From NCBI GenBank assembly GCA_963978905.1, contig OZ022260.1, positions 8,793,725 through 8,857,724 on the forward strand: 64,000 nt of DNA, read 5' to 3'. The notes under the pieces were generated by a model. The model was not told the origin of the DNA, did not search any database, and saw nothing but the letters and a program-made list of their open reading frames with translations. The stretch is from Trichostrongylus colubriformis (lineage: Eukaryota; Nematoda; Chromadorea; Rhabditida; Trichostrongylidae). Shown here one piece after another: positions 10,145-22,057 of this stretch. The first letter of the stretch is position 1; the number at the start of each line of letters is the position of its first letter. Both the position numbers and the translations under genes were made by a program.

Positions 10145-13100
10145 TTCAGCAAGGAATTGAGTGACCACTTTATGCCTTTATCCTCTGTCTACAAGCAAGG
10201 AATAAAAGGACGAGGACATAGATTGGAGCTGTCCCATAAACAGTTACTTTCATCGAAGAAAACGATTTCTCCTTTTCACTCTTCGTTAACCAGCAAGTGG
10301 TTTGCTTACGCCTCATTAGCCCTGACGATGAAACGAGGATGTATTAGGATGGGTAGTGGCAAGCAGCGTTTCTTCCGCGTGCATGCTTCAGAATCAAATC
10401 CTGGGGCAGTCCTATCAAGCCCTCCACGATTTCCATCGTTCGTGGTTGAGGTAGTCGATGCCAGACTATCGTACCACATACGAACAGTGTAACGAGTTCC
10501 GGTGTGTACCCTTATGTCAGAATTTCTCGCGGTGTCAAGCAGCGAACTTCGTCTGAGTGTGATTCGGCTATCCTCAGTGGGAATCGCGTGCGTCAGACTT
10601 TGCGATCTAGCGATTTTGCAGCGTCGTTTTCGCATACGGAGGGGAGCCATTGCACGATCTCAAGGTGGTAGCAAAAGCATGCGAAACTGTGATGCCGCAA
10701 AATCTTAGAATCGCAAAATCGCGTCTGACGGCGGCCTGATTGCGCAAGAAGGGGGCCACCATATACACGTTCACATTTATTCATTTGGCCGGTATAATGA
10801 GCTTGTTTCAGAAATATTTCCATCTTAATAGACAGAATTTGGTAGAATTTAGTTGAGTTCGAGCGTTTTCAGTTCACGGGTTGATGATAGCATTTTGCAT
10901 GCATTCCATCTCCTGTGCTACAAAGTATCATCCTCACTTTCATATCAGCACGAGGATACAAGGAAAGTGGAAGAACATTTGTCTCAGCCTAAGAACAAGG
11001 AACTCTGGGGTGAGCGAAGCCATATCTTGTGCAAGAACGGACTCTCGTATTACGGCGCAAGAGATTATTATCGCTAAGCTCCTTCTCCTAGACCGACCTG
11101 TGCAGACGCACTGCTTCTCTATTCGATACGATACAGATTATATCGTTTACGCCACAATATTACGTATGAAGCAAAAAAGTCTGGGTAAGCAAAAATAATG
11201 CAAACGGAGGATGCAGAGCATAGAAATGGAATGAATGCAAGCAAAACTTATTATCAACGAGAGTGAACTAAAAACATCGAAATGAACTAAAGTCAACCGA
11301 ATCCTACCTATAGAGATAAAAACCATTTGAAAACAAGCTCTATATATGTAGTAGCAAATTAAAAAAGATAGGCGTAGATACGTCGCCCTCCTTCCTACGC
11401 AATTACACGCGATTCTCACCGAGGGCAGTCAACTCGCGCGCAAATTTCGCGCGGAGTACGTCGCAACGCCAAATCTTGACATAAAGGTACACAGTCTACG
11501 AGCTCGAGCGGAAATGTATGGTGTCGCCAAAAAAAAAGAAATGAACAATATCAATTTTTTCGCTTTTTAACGAGTATACCCTACGTACCCGTAGCTACCA
11601 TGAGTCCAGCGATCAAAGTAGAAAGGTGCTGCAAATGCATTGTGACGGGTTTGGGAATGCTACATACCAATTCTGAAAACATCAATGAGTAAATCAGCAT
11701 AAATATGTCAAATGTCATGAAATACCCAGAAGACGGCTTCATGAAAGATTTTTTGCATTCAGACGTATAAAGATTGGCCTATAATATTGTAATATCACGG
11801 AACTTCACTCAGAACACAAGATGAATATAGAATAATCTCAGCTAATATACTAAACGAACAGAATTCATCCATGAGGTTCGAGACCACTTCATGAATAAAT
11901 GTTTGTGATTTTGATAAACAATGTGTAAATACAAGTTGTGAAAATCCAAAAAGGTTGATGAAAGCTGACTATCAAGTCGGTTTGATTTCGACGATTATCT
12001 GAGGCCATCGCAATACCCAAAAGGACCAGCTTCAAGAAGATCAAGAAGATGTCCGTGAAGAGCTGATCCTGCACATGGGATTAATCAGTTCGAATCCACT
12101 GATTGAGAAGATATTGATTTCAAAGTAGCTCGGAGATTTAGCAGAAAATAGCTGGATTCCAACCTTAACTGAGCCCCAACTCCTTGTCATGGTCCCTGAA
12201 TGCAGCCAGTCTCGTCCCTCTGAACATCTTAAGCATTTCATTGAATAATTGGGAAAAATGGGATCATCTCAGAGCACAACGTTAATAAAAGCTAATCGGA
12301 AAACTACTGGTTTGAGTCATCATTTCTGTTGTTTCCAGACGGGAAACACAGGCTATCGCTTTTACTTTTTGTCAGAGCAACTTTAGAAGACAATTTTTGG
12401 GCATGAGTCAAAAAAAATCACGATTCATTGCCGGAAAGATAGAGCATAAAGCTGAGAGAAGCCTTTTAGTGAATAGAATGGCAAAGGCAGTGACAGGAGC
12501 ACTTCGGACCGAATATGGAAAGATCATCAAATATGGAGGTAGACGTGCTCAGTAGTGCGAAAGTGGAAAGTGGAGGAAAAACGAAATGAAATGGTCAAAA
12601 ACCCAAGAAAGAAAACCTCCTTACCGCCGTTCACTCTCAAAAGAGGCAGGTCGGCCCGAAAAGGGTCGGTAGACATAAAACAAGTGGAAGCTGCTGAAGA
12701 CTACGGCTCTTATAAAGCCCAGGAGCACTCTTCCTCATCGGAAATGTTGCCACATATACTTTTTTAGACCCCTAGCTTTCATTTGCGTGACTCATTTTAG
12801 GAGGTCTCGTTGCCCACATTACCCCTACCACTATCTTTGATATCGAGAAAGCGATGTTATGAAGTAAACCATTCCATTAATGGACTCGTAACACAGCACA
12901 TTGAAGGGCTTAAGAGCTTTTCTTAAGAGTTGCGTGCCACATCGACGCCCCACTTCAGAGCTTGCAATCGCAGCCACTCAAGGATTACTACACAAAGCGC
13001 ACTCTTCCGTGATGGTTCAAGGGAGCTTTCGCATAGCGACGGCTTATATAGGACAGAAGCTCACCGCTGTGCTCTCTCAGGCAATGCGATGAGACACTGA

Positions 13101-15627
13101 GCGCAGCTTTTTGCTGTGATGTTTAGAGGCGCGGCCACACTGCTTCATCCATGGGATCGGATCCCGTTGCCTTCAACAAAATTTTCTTTCTAAGAAGACG
13201 ATTCATTTATAGAAGACTCACTTAAAACGACTAACACATAAAGGAAATTCACAATGAATGAAGAGTAAATAAAAATATTGAGTTACATAAAAAAATAAAC
13301 TCGGAAACAATGTAAACAAAGTTGGCTCGAATGGCTTCACAAATGCAAAATTATCAAAACAAGTATAAAGTCACGTACAATACGAACGCAACGATTCAAT
13401 TTTGTCTCGTATTTCATTCCACTGAAATGACTTTTCAAATGATAAACGGGAGGAAATTGCGAAAATAAAGGGAAAATTCCCAAAGGAATCGGTTACCGGA
13501 AATGTTAACCCAGCCACTATAGGCTTGACCTGCGAAGGAATTCCTTAATTGGAGGAAGTTGCAAGATTAAAAGAAGTTCTAAAACAGTCAAAGCGAGGAA
13601 ATAATAACTCCAAGCCACTACAGACTTGATCCACAAAGGAGTTGCATCATTGGGGCAATGCTACTGCGATTAAGGTGAGGAGCCTTTAGTCAGCGGAGGC
13701 AATAAATTGTATTTGCAACCAATCATAAAGTTATCTAGAAATTTTTATCTTGAAAATTTCACAAATCTCCATCAAAAACTGTAGCCGAAAGCCAGACTTT
13801 AACTTAGCAACGTTCTACTGGGATGGCGGTTCAATGCTAATCCGATACAGAAAAGCTGACGAGAAGCGATTGAGGCGAACCACTGCCGACTATAAGGAAT
13901 AGCCGATTCATGCGGATGCTTCCATAAAATATGTGCGTTTATTTCTGGTGCCTTAATGAAGCCTCACCATAAATTTTATTTAAGGTTACAGTAAAACGAA
14001 AAAATCTGAAAGATCAAATCTTCCATAAGTGACGAGGCATGTGGCACTTGAAAATGCATCAATGGAAAGTAGTCACTCAGTAATAGAGGAAGAGAACGAA
14101 ATTTCACAAAAAAGTTTTTTTTTGTTCGTAAATAGCCATTTGGTCAAAAGTGTGTTTCTTGAAATTAGCCGCAGTGGGGGGGGGGGACTTGTGACTTAGA
14201 TAAACTGCTAAGGTAAACACCGTTAGAATCGGACGTCTTCGCTAAGTTTTAGTCATGATACAAAGGCATTTGGCTTACCTGAAACATAGAAGGGGCTTTT
14301 TTCTCTACATCCCGCTATTTTATGGTTATAGAGATTATAGAATAAGAATTGTTCCTCTCATGCAGCAGTCTGAAAGCTGGGTCCACAGTTTCACTGTCTT
14401 CAATGTACTATATTCCTTCACCATCGTCGAGGAACCAAAGGAAACCAAAGGATTTGCCTTTTGCTTAAACACTCGCGTAATTTTATTTTTGAGGAAACTT
14501 CGTGGAAACTATCACTATGTGCAACGGAACTCTTGATTTACACAGGATTTGAGTTGAATAGATAAGCTATGTAAGTGAGGGGAAGTTAGCCTCCATAAAA
14601 GGAGGAGTAATTTATGAAAATCTATAAAATCCGAATACTCAGTTGACTCCTCAAATATCTCTATCCGAGACTAATTTCAAGAATCTTACACGTGAAAATT
14701 GCTCTGCATACCACAGTAGTTCATCTATAATTATGCATAGAATGTGATAAAAGCACAGATATTCCACAACAATAATAAATAAAAATAATTTAGTATAGTA
14801 ATAGATAATAAATAGAATAACTCAATGAATTTCAACTAGCTCTAGTTATTTTATGCGCCTGACTTCAGTAAAAACAATACCATAAAATAGGGTCGTAAAA
14901 CTTAGAAAAAACACATTGGCATTGTGAAAATGATGAAAATCAGACCCTCTACAAATTTGAAATTTCCTTCAAAAAAAATATAAAAAGTGGATGTGAGCAA
15001 TGGAGAGTACTTCCATACATTGATTTCAGTGGGAACTAGTTTTTCAGGTTCCTGCATAGTTATGCAATTTCTATGCAAATGAACAAATGGTTGTAATAAG
15101 AAATTCGATACGCCGGAGCACCGCAGACGATTTCGCTTGCCTTGCGCGTCTGTGAGCAGTTCGTCAGACATGACTTCTTCTAAGCCACACCAGTGCAGCG
15201 ACGGCCACGGCAGTAATCTCCTGGGAGTCATCGGAACGATTAGTATGCCGATAAGCATAACTTCAATGGCTGACGGCTTCCGACAGATGTAGAAAGAACA
15301 CAGAAAGCTGAATTTCTTTGTGGAGGGGAGGGGGGGGGTAACAAGTTTGCTCTCACAGTAATTTGCTCAGTACACTCAGTATTACTTGTCAGATGGATAA
15401 GACACGGTAAATGAATAATGTACAACAAAAAACTGCAACAAAACCTACAAGAAAAATATTATCAGCTGATAATTAGCCTTAGCGTTGGCTTGGATGCTGT
15501 TGAATTTTCTTCTTTTTCCTTTAATATCGACAATATATTTATTATATTCCTCCAATTTCTATTCCTTCAATTATTCCTTTAATTTCGACAATATTTTCCT
15601 TTACTATTCTGTTTTCAACGACATTGC

Positions 15628-15740
15628 TTTAGGTAATGGCACGTCTAGTGACATAATGAAATAAGCAAAAAAACAAAATGTTTTGGGTAATGGCACGTCT
15701 AGTGACATAGTGAAATAAGCAAAAAAATAAAAAACCAGGA
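15628..15740 (+). repeat. Tandem duplication, two copies of about 56 bp
   Basis: The block GGTAATGGCACGTCTAGTGA with its following CATAATGAAATAAGC occurs twice in succession with one or two substitutions. It is non-coding. Confidence 0.8.
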
Positions 15741-17918
15741 TAAGCCATACATCGGCCAGAAGGTTAATTTTTAGGGTGATATGGCACCTTTCGAGGGTGT
15801 TTGGAGATCTAAGCATGCTCATCAGGTACATCTGAATAAAAAATAATGATATAAATGAAATAAACTTATTTTTGAACAAATACGAGGAAAGGTTGCGAAT
15901 TCATCTATTGCCTCCATGCCAGCTGTTTCCTTTACGAATCACTTTGATAAATATCCGTTTGTTGGTTTTTCAGATCAAATTTCCATCAAGAGCGTTAGCA
16001 TTTTGGTTTCGAATATTTTTATCAATACAGCAGCCTAGAATGAATGAGATTTTCATTTGAGCATACTTTCAAAAATAAGTTAGCGAAGGTTGAATAATAA
16101 AATTACTTTGAATTTGTGGAATCTAGGGCACTAAATAGCTGTGAACAGTAAATTTCGAACTGTGAACAGTAAATTTCGAAAGAAAGTAATGCAATGGAAA
16201 TATGTAAAAGTGTGAGTGTTCTGGTCAACATTGGCAAATGTCGCAGAACTGACGGTGACATCTCACTTCACCATGTGGGAATAGTGTAAGAAGTGAAACA
16301 TAATCTCCCAAGCGATCATATAACTTGTGTGGATGTGGAACCTTCGGCTTGGATTACCTGAAATAATAAGAAATGCTGGAAAAGTGCATTCCGGCAGTTT
16401 TGTCAGAGAACTAATTCCAAGTGGCATTTAAACTTGTGAGATAAAGATGTGACAATGGCATTCGGCCGCTTCTGCTGCCCCGGCCGTGGAATCAGCTTCC
16501 AGATCAAATTTTATCGCAGATAATCAGAATTCCATTTCTACCTCATTGGCTGATGACAGGGAAGATTTTCGAAGGCGCATACACTGTGAAGCCAAATGCA
16601 CCTTCGAACCACATGACGTCACGAATTGGAGTTTAAGGACGTAGCGCGAACCAAGGAGGATTCCATGACAAAACCCTTTCACCATCAAATCCCTCCATTG
16701 ATCGATTGAGATACTTGCCTGTACAGGGAAGGGAGGGCATGGAGCCTTGTTCTAGTTGTTGTTAGAATTTTTGTTGCTGGAATGCTCGAAAGAAGGTCTG
16801 GCGAACATTCCCAGTACAACACAAGTTTTTTCTGCTGGGCGAAGGGGGGAGAGGAAGGGGGGGGAGAAAGGGGGTGGAGCAGGACACTTTAGGTATCGAG
16901 TAAATTACGCTTAAGTACTACCTCCCTCCCATATGGGAGACCGAACACAACTCCCCTGTTTTTTGACCTCTACCATCCGGTAGCTGTTACTGGATTGTAT
17001 AGTGTTACTGGATTGTATGTATAGTGTATAGTTGCAATATTTTTAATGCTGTGTATTGCTCAGTTCTCAAACTATTCTATTTTCAACCTCAGTTTTATTG
17101 AAATCAGATTCTATTACCTATCTCTGACCTCTGCAGTTACGACCCCCCCTCCCTTCTGTCCAGTCAAATACGAATTCTTATCGAGGAACCCTCGACTCCA
17201 GGTGTACCTTGGGGGGGGGGGGCTCAGTCACCCAGGCGGTATAGGAACGTTAGATGATCTGGCTCAGCTGTCACAAGAAGAAATCTTCTGTAGTGTTGTC
17301 GATCCGAGCGGTGGTGGCTACACGGCTCTGATGCTGCTTGTCGGCTTGGCTCGCATAATGTACAGTAACCCAAAGACAACCACTCGGTGAGCTCGGGAGC
17401 GAAGGTGTTCGGTCTTTTCCCGGTTACGTTTGATTTCGTCCTTCTCATAGTTTTGTGACCAAAACCAGCACCATTATGTGACTACTTGAGCAAGAAGAGA
17501 CAAAAATCTTATATACTGAATTTTTGCAGGTTGGGGATATCTGGCTTCCAGAAATTCGGCTTTAGACTCCCCTTTACTCTGTTTTTGTCTTGAATCTTAG
17601 TGTAGCAATCTCACTCGCGTCACCCTCCCACTAAATATGTAGCTTGCACATGGGTATGCTTTCTCGTTACTTTATAAGAACTCAACTGCCCATTAACTAC
17701 TTGAGTGGTCATTGTCTTTTTCCCGTTCACTGCCAGAAGTTAGCTAGAACTCTTTTGCCCTTTTTTCGTTTTACTATTGAGTCAATCCATAAGTAATGTC
17801 TTCGAACAAAATTTTTTCTATAAAATTACAAGTTTTTGCAGGGTGTCACATATATATTATTTGAAAAAGATATTTCTGCTCTACAAAAACGCGTGTTCTA
17901 TTTTGAAATATGTTGGAA

Positions 17919-18845
17919 TAGAGCCAATTTTCAGGCCGGCGAAGAGGTAGGTCCAGCTGACAAAAATTGGCCAAACCGGCAATTAATTAGAACACTATGG
18001 TTCACTTTAGGAAAATCAACCATCATCTGTCCAAAACTTAACCCCGACCTTTTCTGCAATTTCTAATATTGGTTCATCAAGAAATCTCGTCGTTTTTACT
18101 AAATTCTTTCTCCCGAAAGCCTCACTTTTATTCAAACAAAATTTTTCTTTTAAAATCTCTTGGTCAGCACTGCTTTATGAACCATCCAAAAAAATTTTTC
18201 TGTCTATGAGAAATATGTTTCGTTTTTATTTTGGCTGTAATTCATATCGATTTTCAGAACTGTATGATAGCGGCACAGTTGACATCATTGGGCAATTTAT
18301 TTTTTCAAAAGAGACTAGCGAAATCTGTTCAGTAATGTTTCCGCGTTCTTACTCATTACCTGTAAGTGACGTTTAACCACTCTTTCAACTTTTTGTCTTT
18401 TTTCTCTCCTTTTTTTGCCTTGATTTGAAGAAGTCGCCAAAAATCTCTGAGTTCTGGCGTAAAAACTTAAAGGCATATTTCGCGCTTGCTATGGGTGGAG
18501 TAACCAGTGAATCTCCATTGGTTGTCAGCGGTTGGGAGGCGGTCTCTCCACGCCCTATCGCCTGCAGTGGGGCATGGAGAGACCGCCTCCCAACCGCTGA
18601 CAACCAATGGAGAGTCAATTGGTTACTCCACCCATAGCGAGCGCGGAATATGCCTTTAATGTGTAAAAAGAGCGACGTGTTTTTAAGCAACCAATTGGTG
18701 GAAGTTATAGAAGAAGTCGGAGCTAACCACGCGACACATGGCTGACCAATTTTTCCAGAGTGAAAATAGTGCTTTAATTAATTGCCGGTTTGGCCAAATT
18801 GTCGACTGAACCAACCACTTCGCCAGCTTGAAAATCGGCTACCTT
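17919..18845. mobile_element. Foldback element with long inverted termini and a nested hairpin
   Basis: Arms at about 17919-18049 and 18716-18845 are inverted copies sharing GGCCAAACCGGCAATTAATT and flanking sequence. Between them, 18467-18659 is a near-perfect hairpin. No transposase frame is present, so it would be non-autonomous. The two layers could be one element or one insertion inside another. Confidence 0.7.
18467..18659. repeat. Near-perfect 190-bp hairpin
   Basis: The left arm starts TTAAAGGCATATTTCGCGC and the right arm ends GCGCGGAATATGCCTTTAA. Inside, CCAATGGAGA and GGTTGGGAGGCGGTCTCTCC pair with their complements. The arms are about 80 bp with only a few mismatches and a loop of about 30 bp or less. 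Confidence 0.9.
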
Positions 18846-21800
18846 ATGGTGGACAAGAAAGCTGAGCACCTCGTTTTGTAGAGCAGGAAAATCGAATGAT
18901 GTATAACGTGCACGATATTATTGAAGAAATTTTCATATAAAAATGACGTTACTGATGGAATGACCCAATATAAATCACGATCCACTAACGGGTTTGTGTT
19001 TAAGGCGATTGTGCATTGGAAAATTTTATTCAATATATAATACAAATTCAATTTATGAATACATATCTTTTCAATTCGCTTACTGAAGGGTACAGAGGAA
19101 GAAATTATAAACATATGGATATATAAACTAATAGGTAAATGTTCAAGATACATAGAGCGCACCATAAATGCTTACTAGTAGTAGCTTTGAGTAATCCATT
19201 CTTGATTAGTAAAGCACGTAAAGGTAAAGACGAGCTATCATGAAAAGTGGTATTTCTCTTAGCACTCATCAACTTGCTTAGATGCGTCACGCATTCTCTT
19301 CACTCGGTACCGTAATAATTTTTGTATAGTTATTTGGCGCATGCAACTTATGTATTTGCTGTCGGGTAATGTGAACTTCAGTCATTCACTACTCTCTGAC
19401 CCGACAAATACCTAATTTTCACCCTTAGAGACAAATACAAGGTGATGGTTGATCTTGGAGAAACTTATTCCGGGATCTGAGCTTCCAGGCCACATTTGCA
19501 GTAGCAGTACACAACTAGCTCCTATAATAATAACCTAACAATACTCTATGTAATAAAATAATAAAGTAGTGTATTTCTATAACTGAAATTAAAGCGATTA
19601 GTTAGGTTAGTACATTACACACCACATCAATACTTCTCCATTTCTTTCGATCCCTCTAGAACAGAACCAGCACAACAGTAAGCAGTAGCCCTCAGTCTGT
19701 TACCTGACCCTTACCTTACCTATCCTTTGCTTTACAACACAGCATATAAAATACCCACCGACTTGCAAAAGCTGGTTCAAAATATCCATCACCTGTCACA
19801 CCAGTCATTTTACACAGCACTCTCTTGATGATTTCATGGGCTTTTGAAAGGTTCAGTGAACGCCTCAAAATCTTTGGCAATGAACTCTGCCAGCCACCTA
19901 CCGTTATCCATCATTACATACATCACTTCATTCCTGTTTTTCCTCAGGTTTTCCGGAAAGTTCTTTGGTCGGGATGGATAAATTCCTCCAACCTTCCTAT
20001 CTCCCGTCTTCTCGCCTTTATTATGAATGAATTACGATGTTTTTTTTTTTGAAGTAGCAGGTATACATATGAGAAAACAAACGCTGAAAGCAGTTTGTTC
20101 GCGTTTCAGAGTGGGCATAGTTTCAAGGTGTGGGAGGGATTTACATCAAGGGTTTATCTTTACATTAAGGGTTAATCTTTGATGCTTTTTAATTACTAGA
20201 GAATGGCACGCTGCAGTAACATTTCCTCTTTTAGAAGTATCGAGTTTTCTGCTGTCTGGTCAACTTTCGCTCACTCTTAGGTAAAAATGGGTTTTCATAC
20301 TACAGCCTCTTAACGTCTGCTTCATTTCCTTTGGGCTCCCATTAGGACATCCATAAATCATGAGTGACTATCTGTGAGATGCTATTCAATGGATCCCTTC
20401 TATGTAATGCTAAATGCCTCGAAATAAACATATCTGGCCTCCTGCTAAGGTGCGGTCTCCTCACGTGACCTGACCTAATGGGATAGTCCTGACTCACACC
20501 TGGTGCCTTCCCATCCATAAATCCGTTCCAATCTGTGCAGAACGGAATCGACATTGAGCATTTTATTCACATGAAAGAAAACTGGAGGAGCCATATCAAA
20601 CACTGTGGTCACTCTGAACTATTCTGAAGGTTGAAGCCCATATTTACACGCTACCATTATATTTACTTAACCGTTTTTTTTTTGAATCGGTGTTGCATTG
20701 GCAGAAATATTTTTCCGAACTGGCGACTTATTTGTTATTCTCCTTCTTTAATTTTTTCATTTTTCTTGCATGATCTATACTGAGGATGAGAAAAAGGGTT
20801 GCAAAAGCCTTACAGAGCACTCAGAAATACTTGTCCACTGAGAAGAATTTGGTTACAGCTGCTTTGACCTCGACGGTTTCAAAAGCATTCTTCAAATAGA
20901 CGATGTGAGGCATCAACACAGTCTGTGATAAACCCTTCGAATTTGGGCGAGGTTTCATGAAGGAGGTGGGATATTCACGACACCGTCCGATATTTCCATC
21001 TATGATGTTTTTGTCTCAGCCGAATATCGCTCGCTAATTTCCACAAGAAAGAAGTCCCTAAGTGACGAAGTCTTCTCATTTTCGAAGCTCGCGCCTACAA
21101 ATCGGGATATTCACCGAAAATAACTTCTTCGGCCGAATCCAATTTCGATCGCCTGGGGGAATGCACTGGATGAATAGTGCTTGAAATTTTCTAGATTTCT
21201 TTATGCTGCAACTTCTGGATGCGTGGGCGTCTTGTTTCGAAAAGATCACAATTGACTCTACAACCACGTGAATTAAGTGTAAAGCAGCTTGACTTCAAAA
21301 TTCTTTAGTCGACAGCTGTAAAGTTATGAGTCCTCCTGTTCTTCAGTCCAACTGACTGGATTTATGACGGGAAACTCAGCCATTTCTTTTTCATCAGTCG
21401 TTATAACGTCGTCGTAAAAACTATAAAACCTTGACAAGTTCTCCCGAAGAACCGCTACTGGTGTCTCCTCTACAACACCTATCGTCCCATGTTTTGAAAA
21501 TATTTCAACATTCTATTTTTCAGAGCTCCAAGAGGACACCAAAGTGAAAACAAGAAGTTTTGCACTTTTACACCTCTTACGTCTATGGTAATAAGAGTGA
21601 AACAGTCAACATTGCGCTTTTTATCGCTTTTTTCATTTGTATTTTTGCTGCGGCTTATTCGCGACGTTTTTCCGTTGAGAATTGTTGTACCGTGCGATTT
21701 TTTGAGATAACGTTTTCTACTCATTTTTAGTTGAAAAAACAACATTTGTATGTAAAAAAATTATGCGCCAGGATCGTCAGACGAAGTCGCCGCACTACTT

Positions 21801-22005
21801 GAATTATGTACGTCTCTGCGCTCCAAGTGCCTTGCTGGTCCCGTTTTGAATTGTATCGCGCACTACTTCAGGCAGTACCGTTTCCTCACGTGAAGTGACC
21901 TAATTGAATTGTCTTGACACATATTCATTGTGCCACTGATAAGGTTTCATTATCATTTTAATCAATTCTAAGTATATTCAGAGCTCGCTTACGCCTTTAA
22001 CAGCG

Positions 22006-22057
22006 ATGCTACTCGAACCTTTTGCTTCCACCCTACTTTCTATTCTTGCGGTTAAAG
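22006..22057 (+). CDS. unc-29: Copy 2 exon 1: start codon and signal peptide
   Basis: The exon reads [17 protein letters not shown] and ends with G before GTAAGC. This phase-1 end joins the exon 2 acceptor (TT TAC GCG TCT) to give ...VKVYA followed by SDDEER. The leader is hydrophobic and of normal length. It is unlike the copy 1 leader, as signal peptides commonly are between paralogs. Confidence 0.75.

Larger units (their letters stand above)
10145..22005. other. Intergenic region between the two divergent receptor genes
   Basis: I see no convincing coding exon in these 11.9 kb. It holds repeat relics near 10.5 kb (an end resembling the 9-bp-TSD element) and 12.6-12.8 kb (dispersed family C), G-tracts near 14.17, 15.33 and 17.21 kb, a local duplication near 15.63-15.74 kb, and the foldback element at 17.9-18.85 kb. 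Any promoters of the two unc-29 genes should lie at its two ends, but no motif is assignable by eye. Confidence 0.5.

Noticed and set aside
11889..12074. Hydrophobic leader-like frame (QLFTDIFLIFLKLVLL) as first exon of unc-29 copy 1
   Set aside because: The donor and phase would fit, but there is no in-frame ATG after the upstream stop, whereas 10144-10096 has an ATG, a stronger donor and the right phase.
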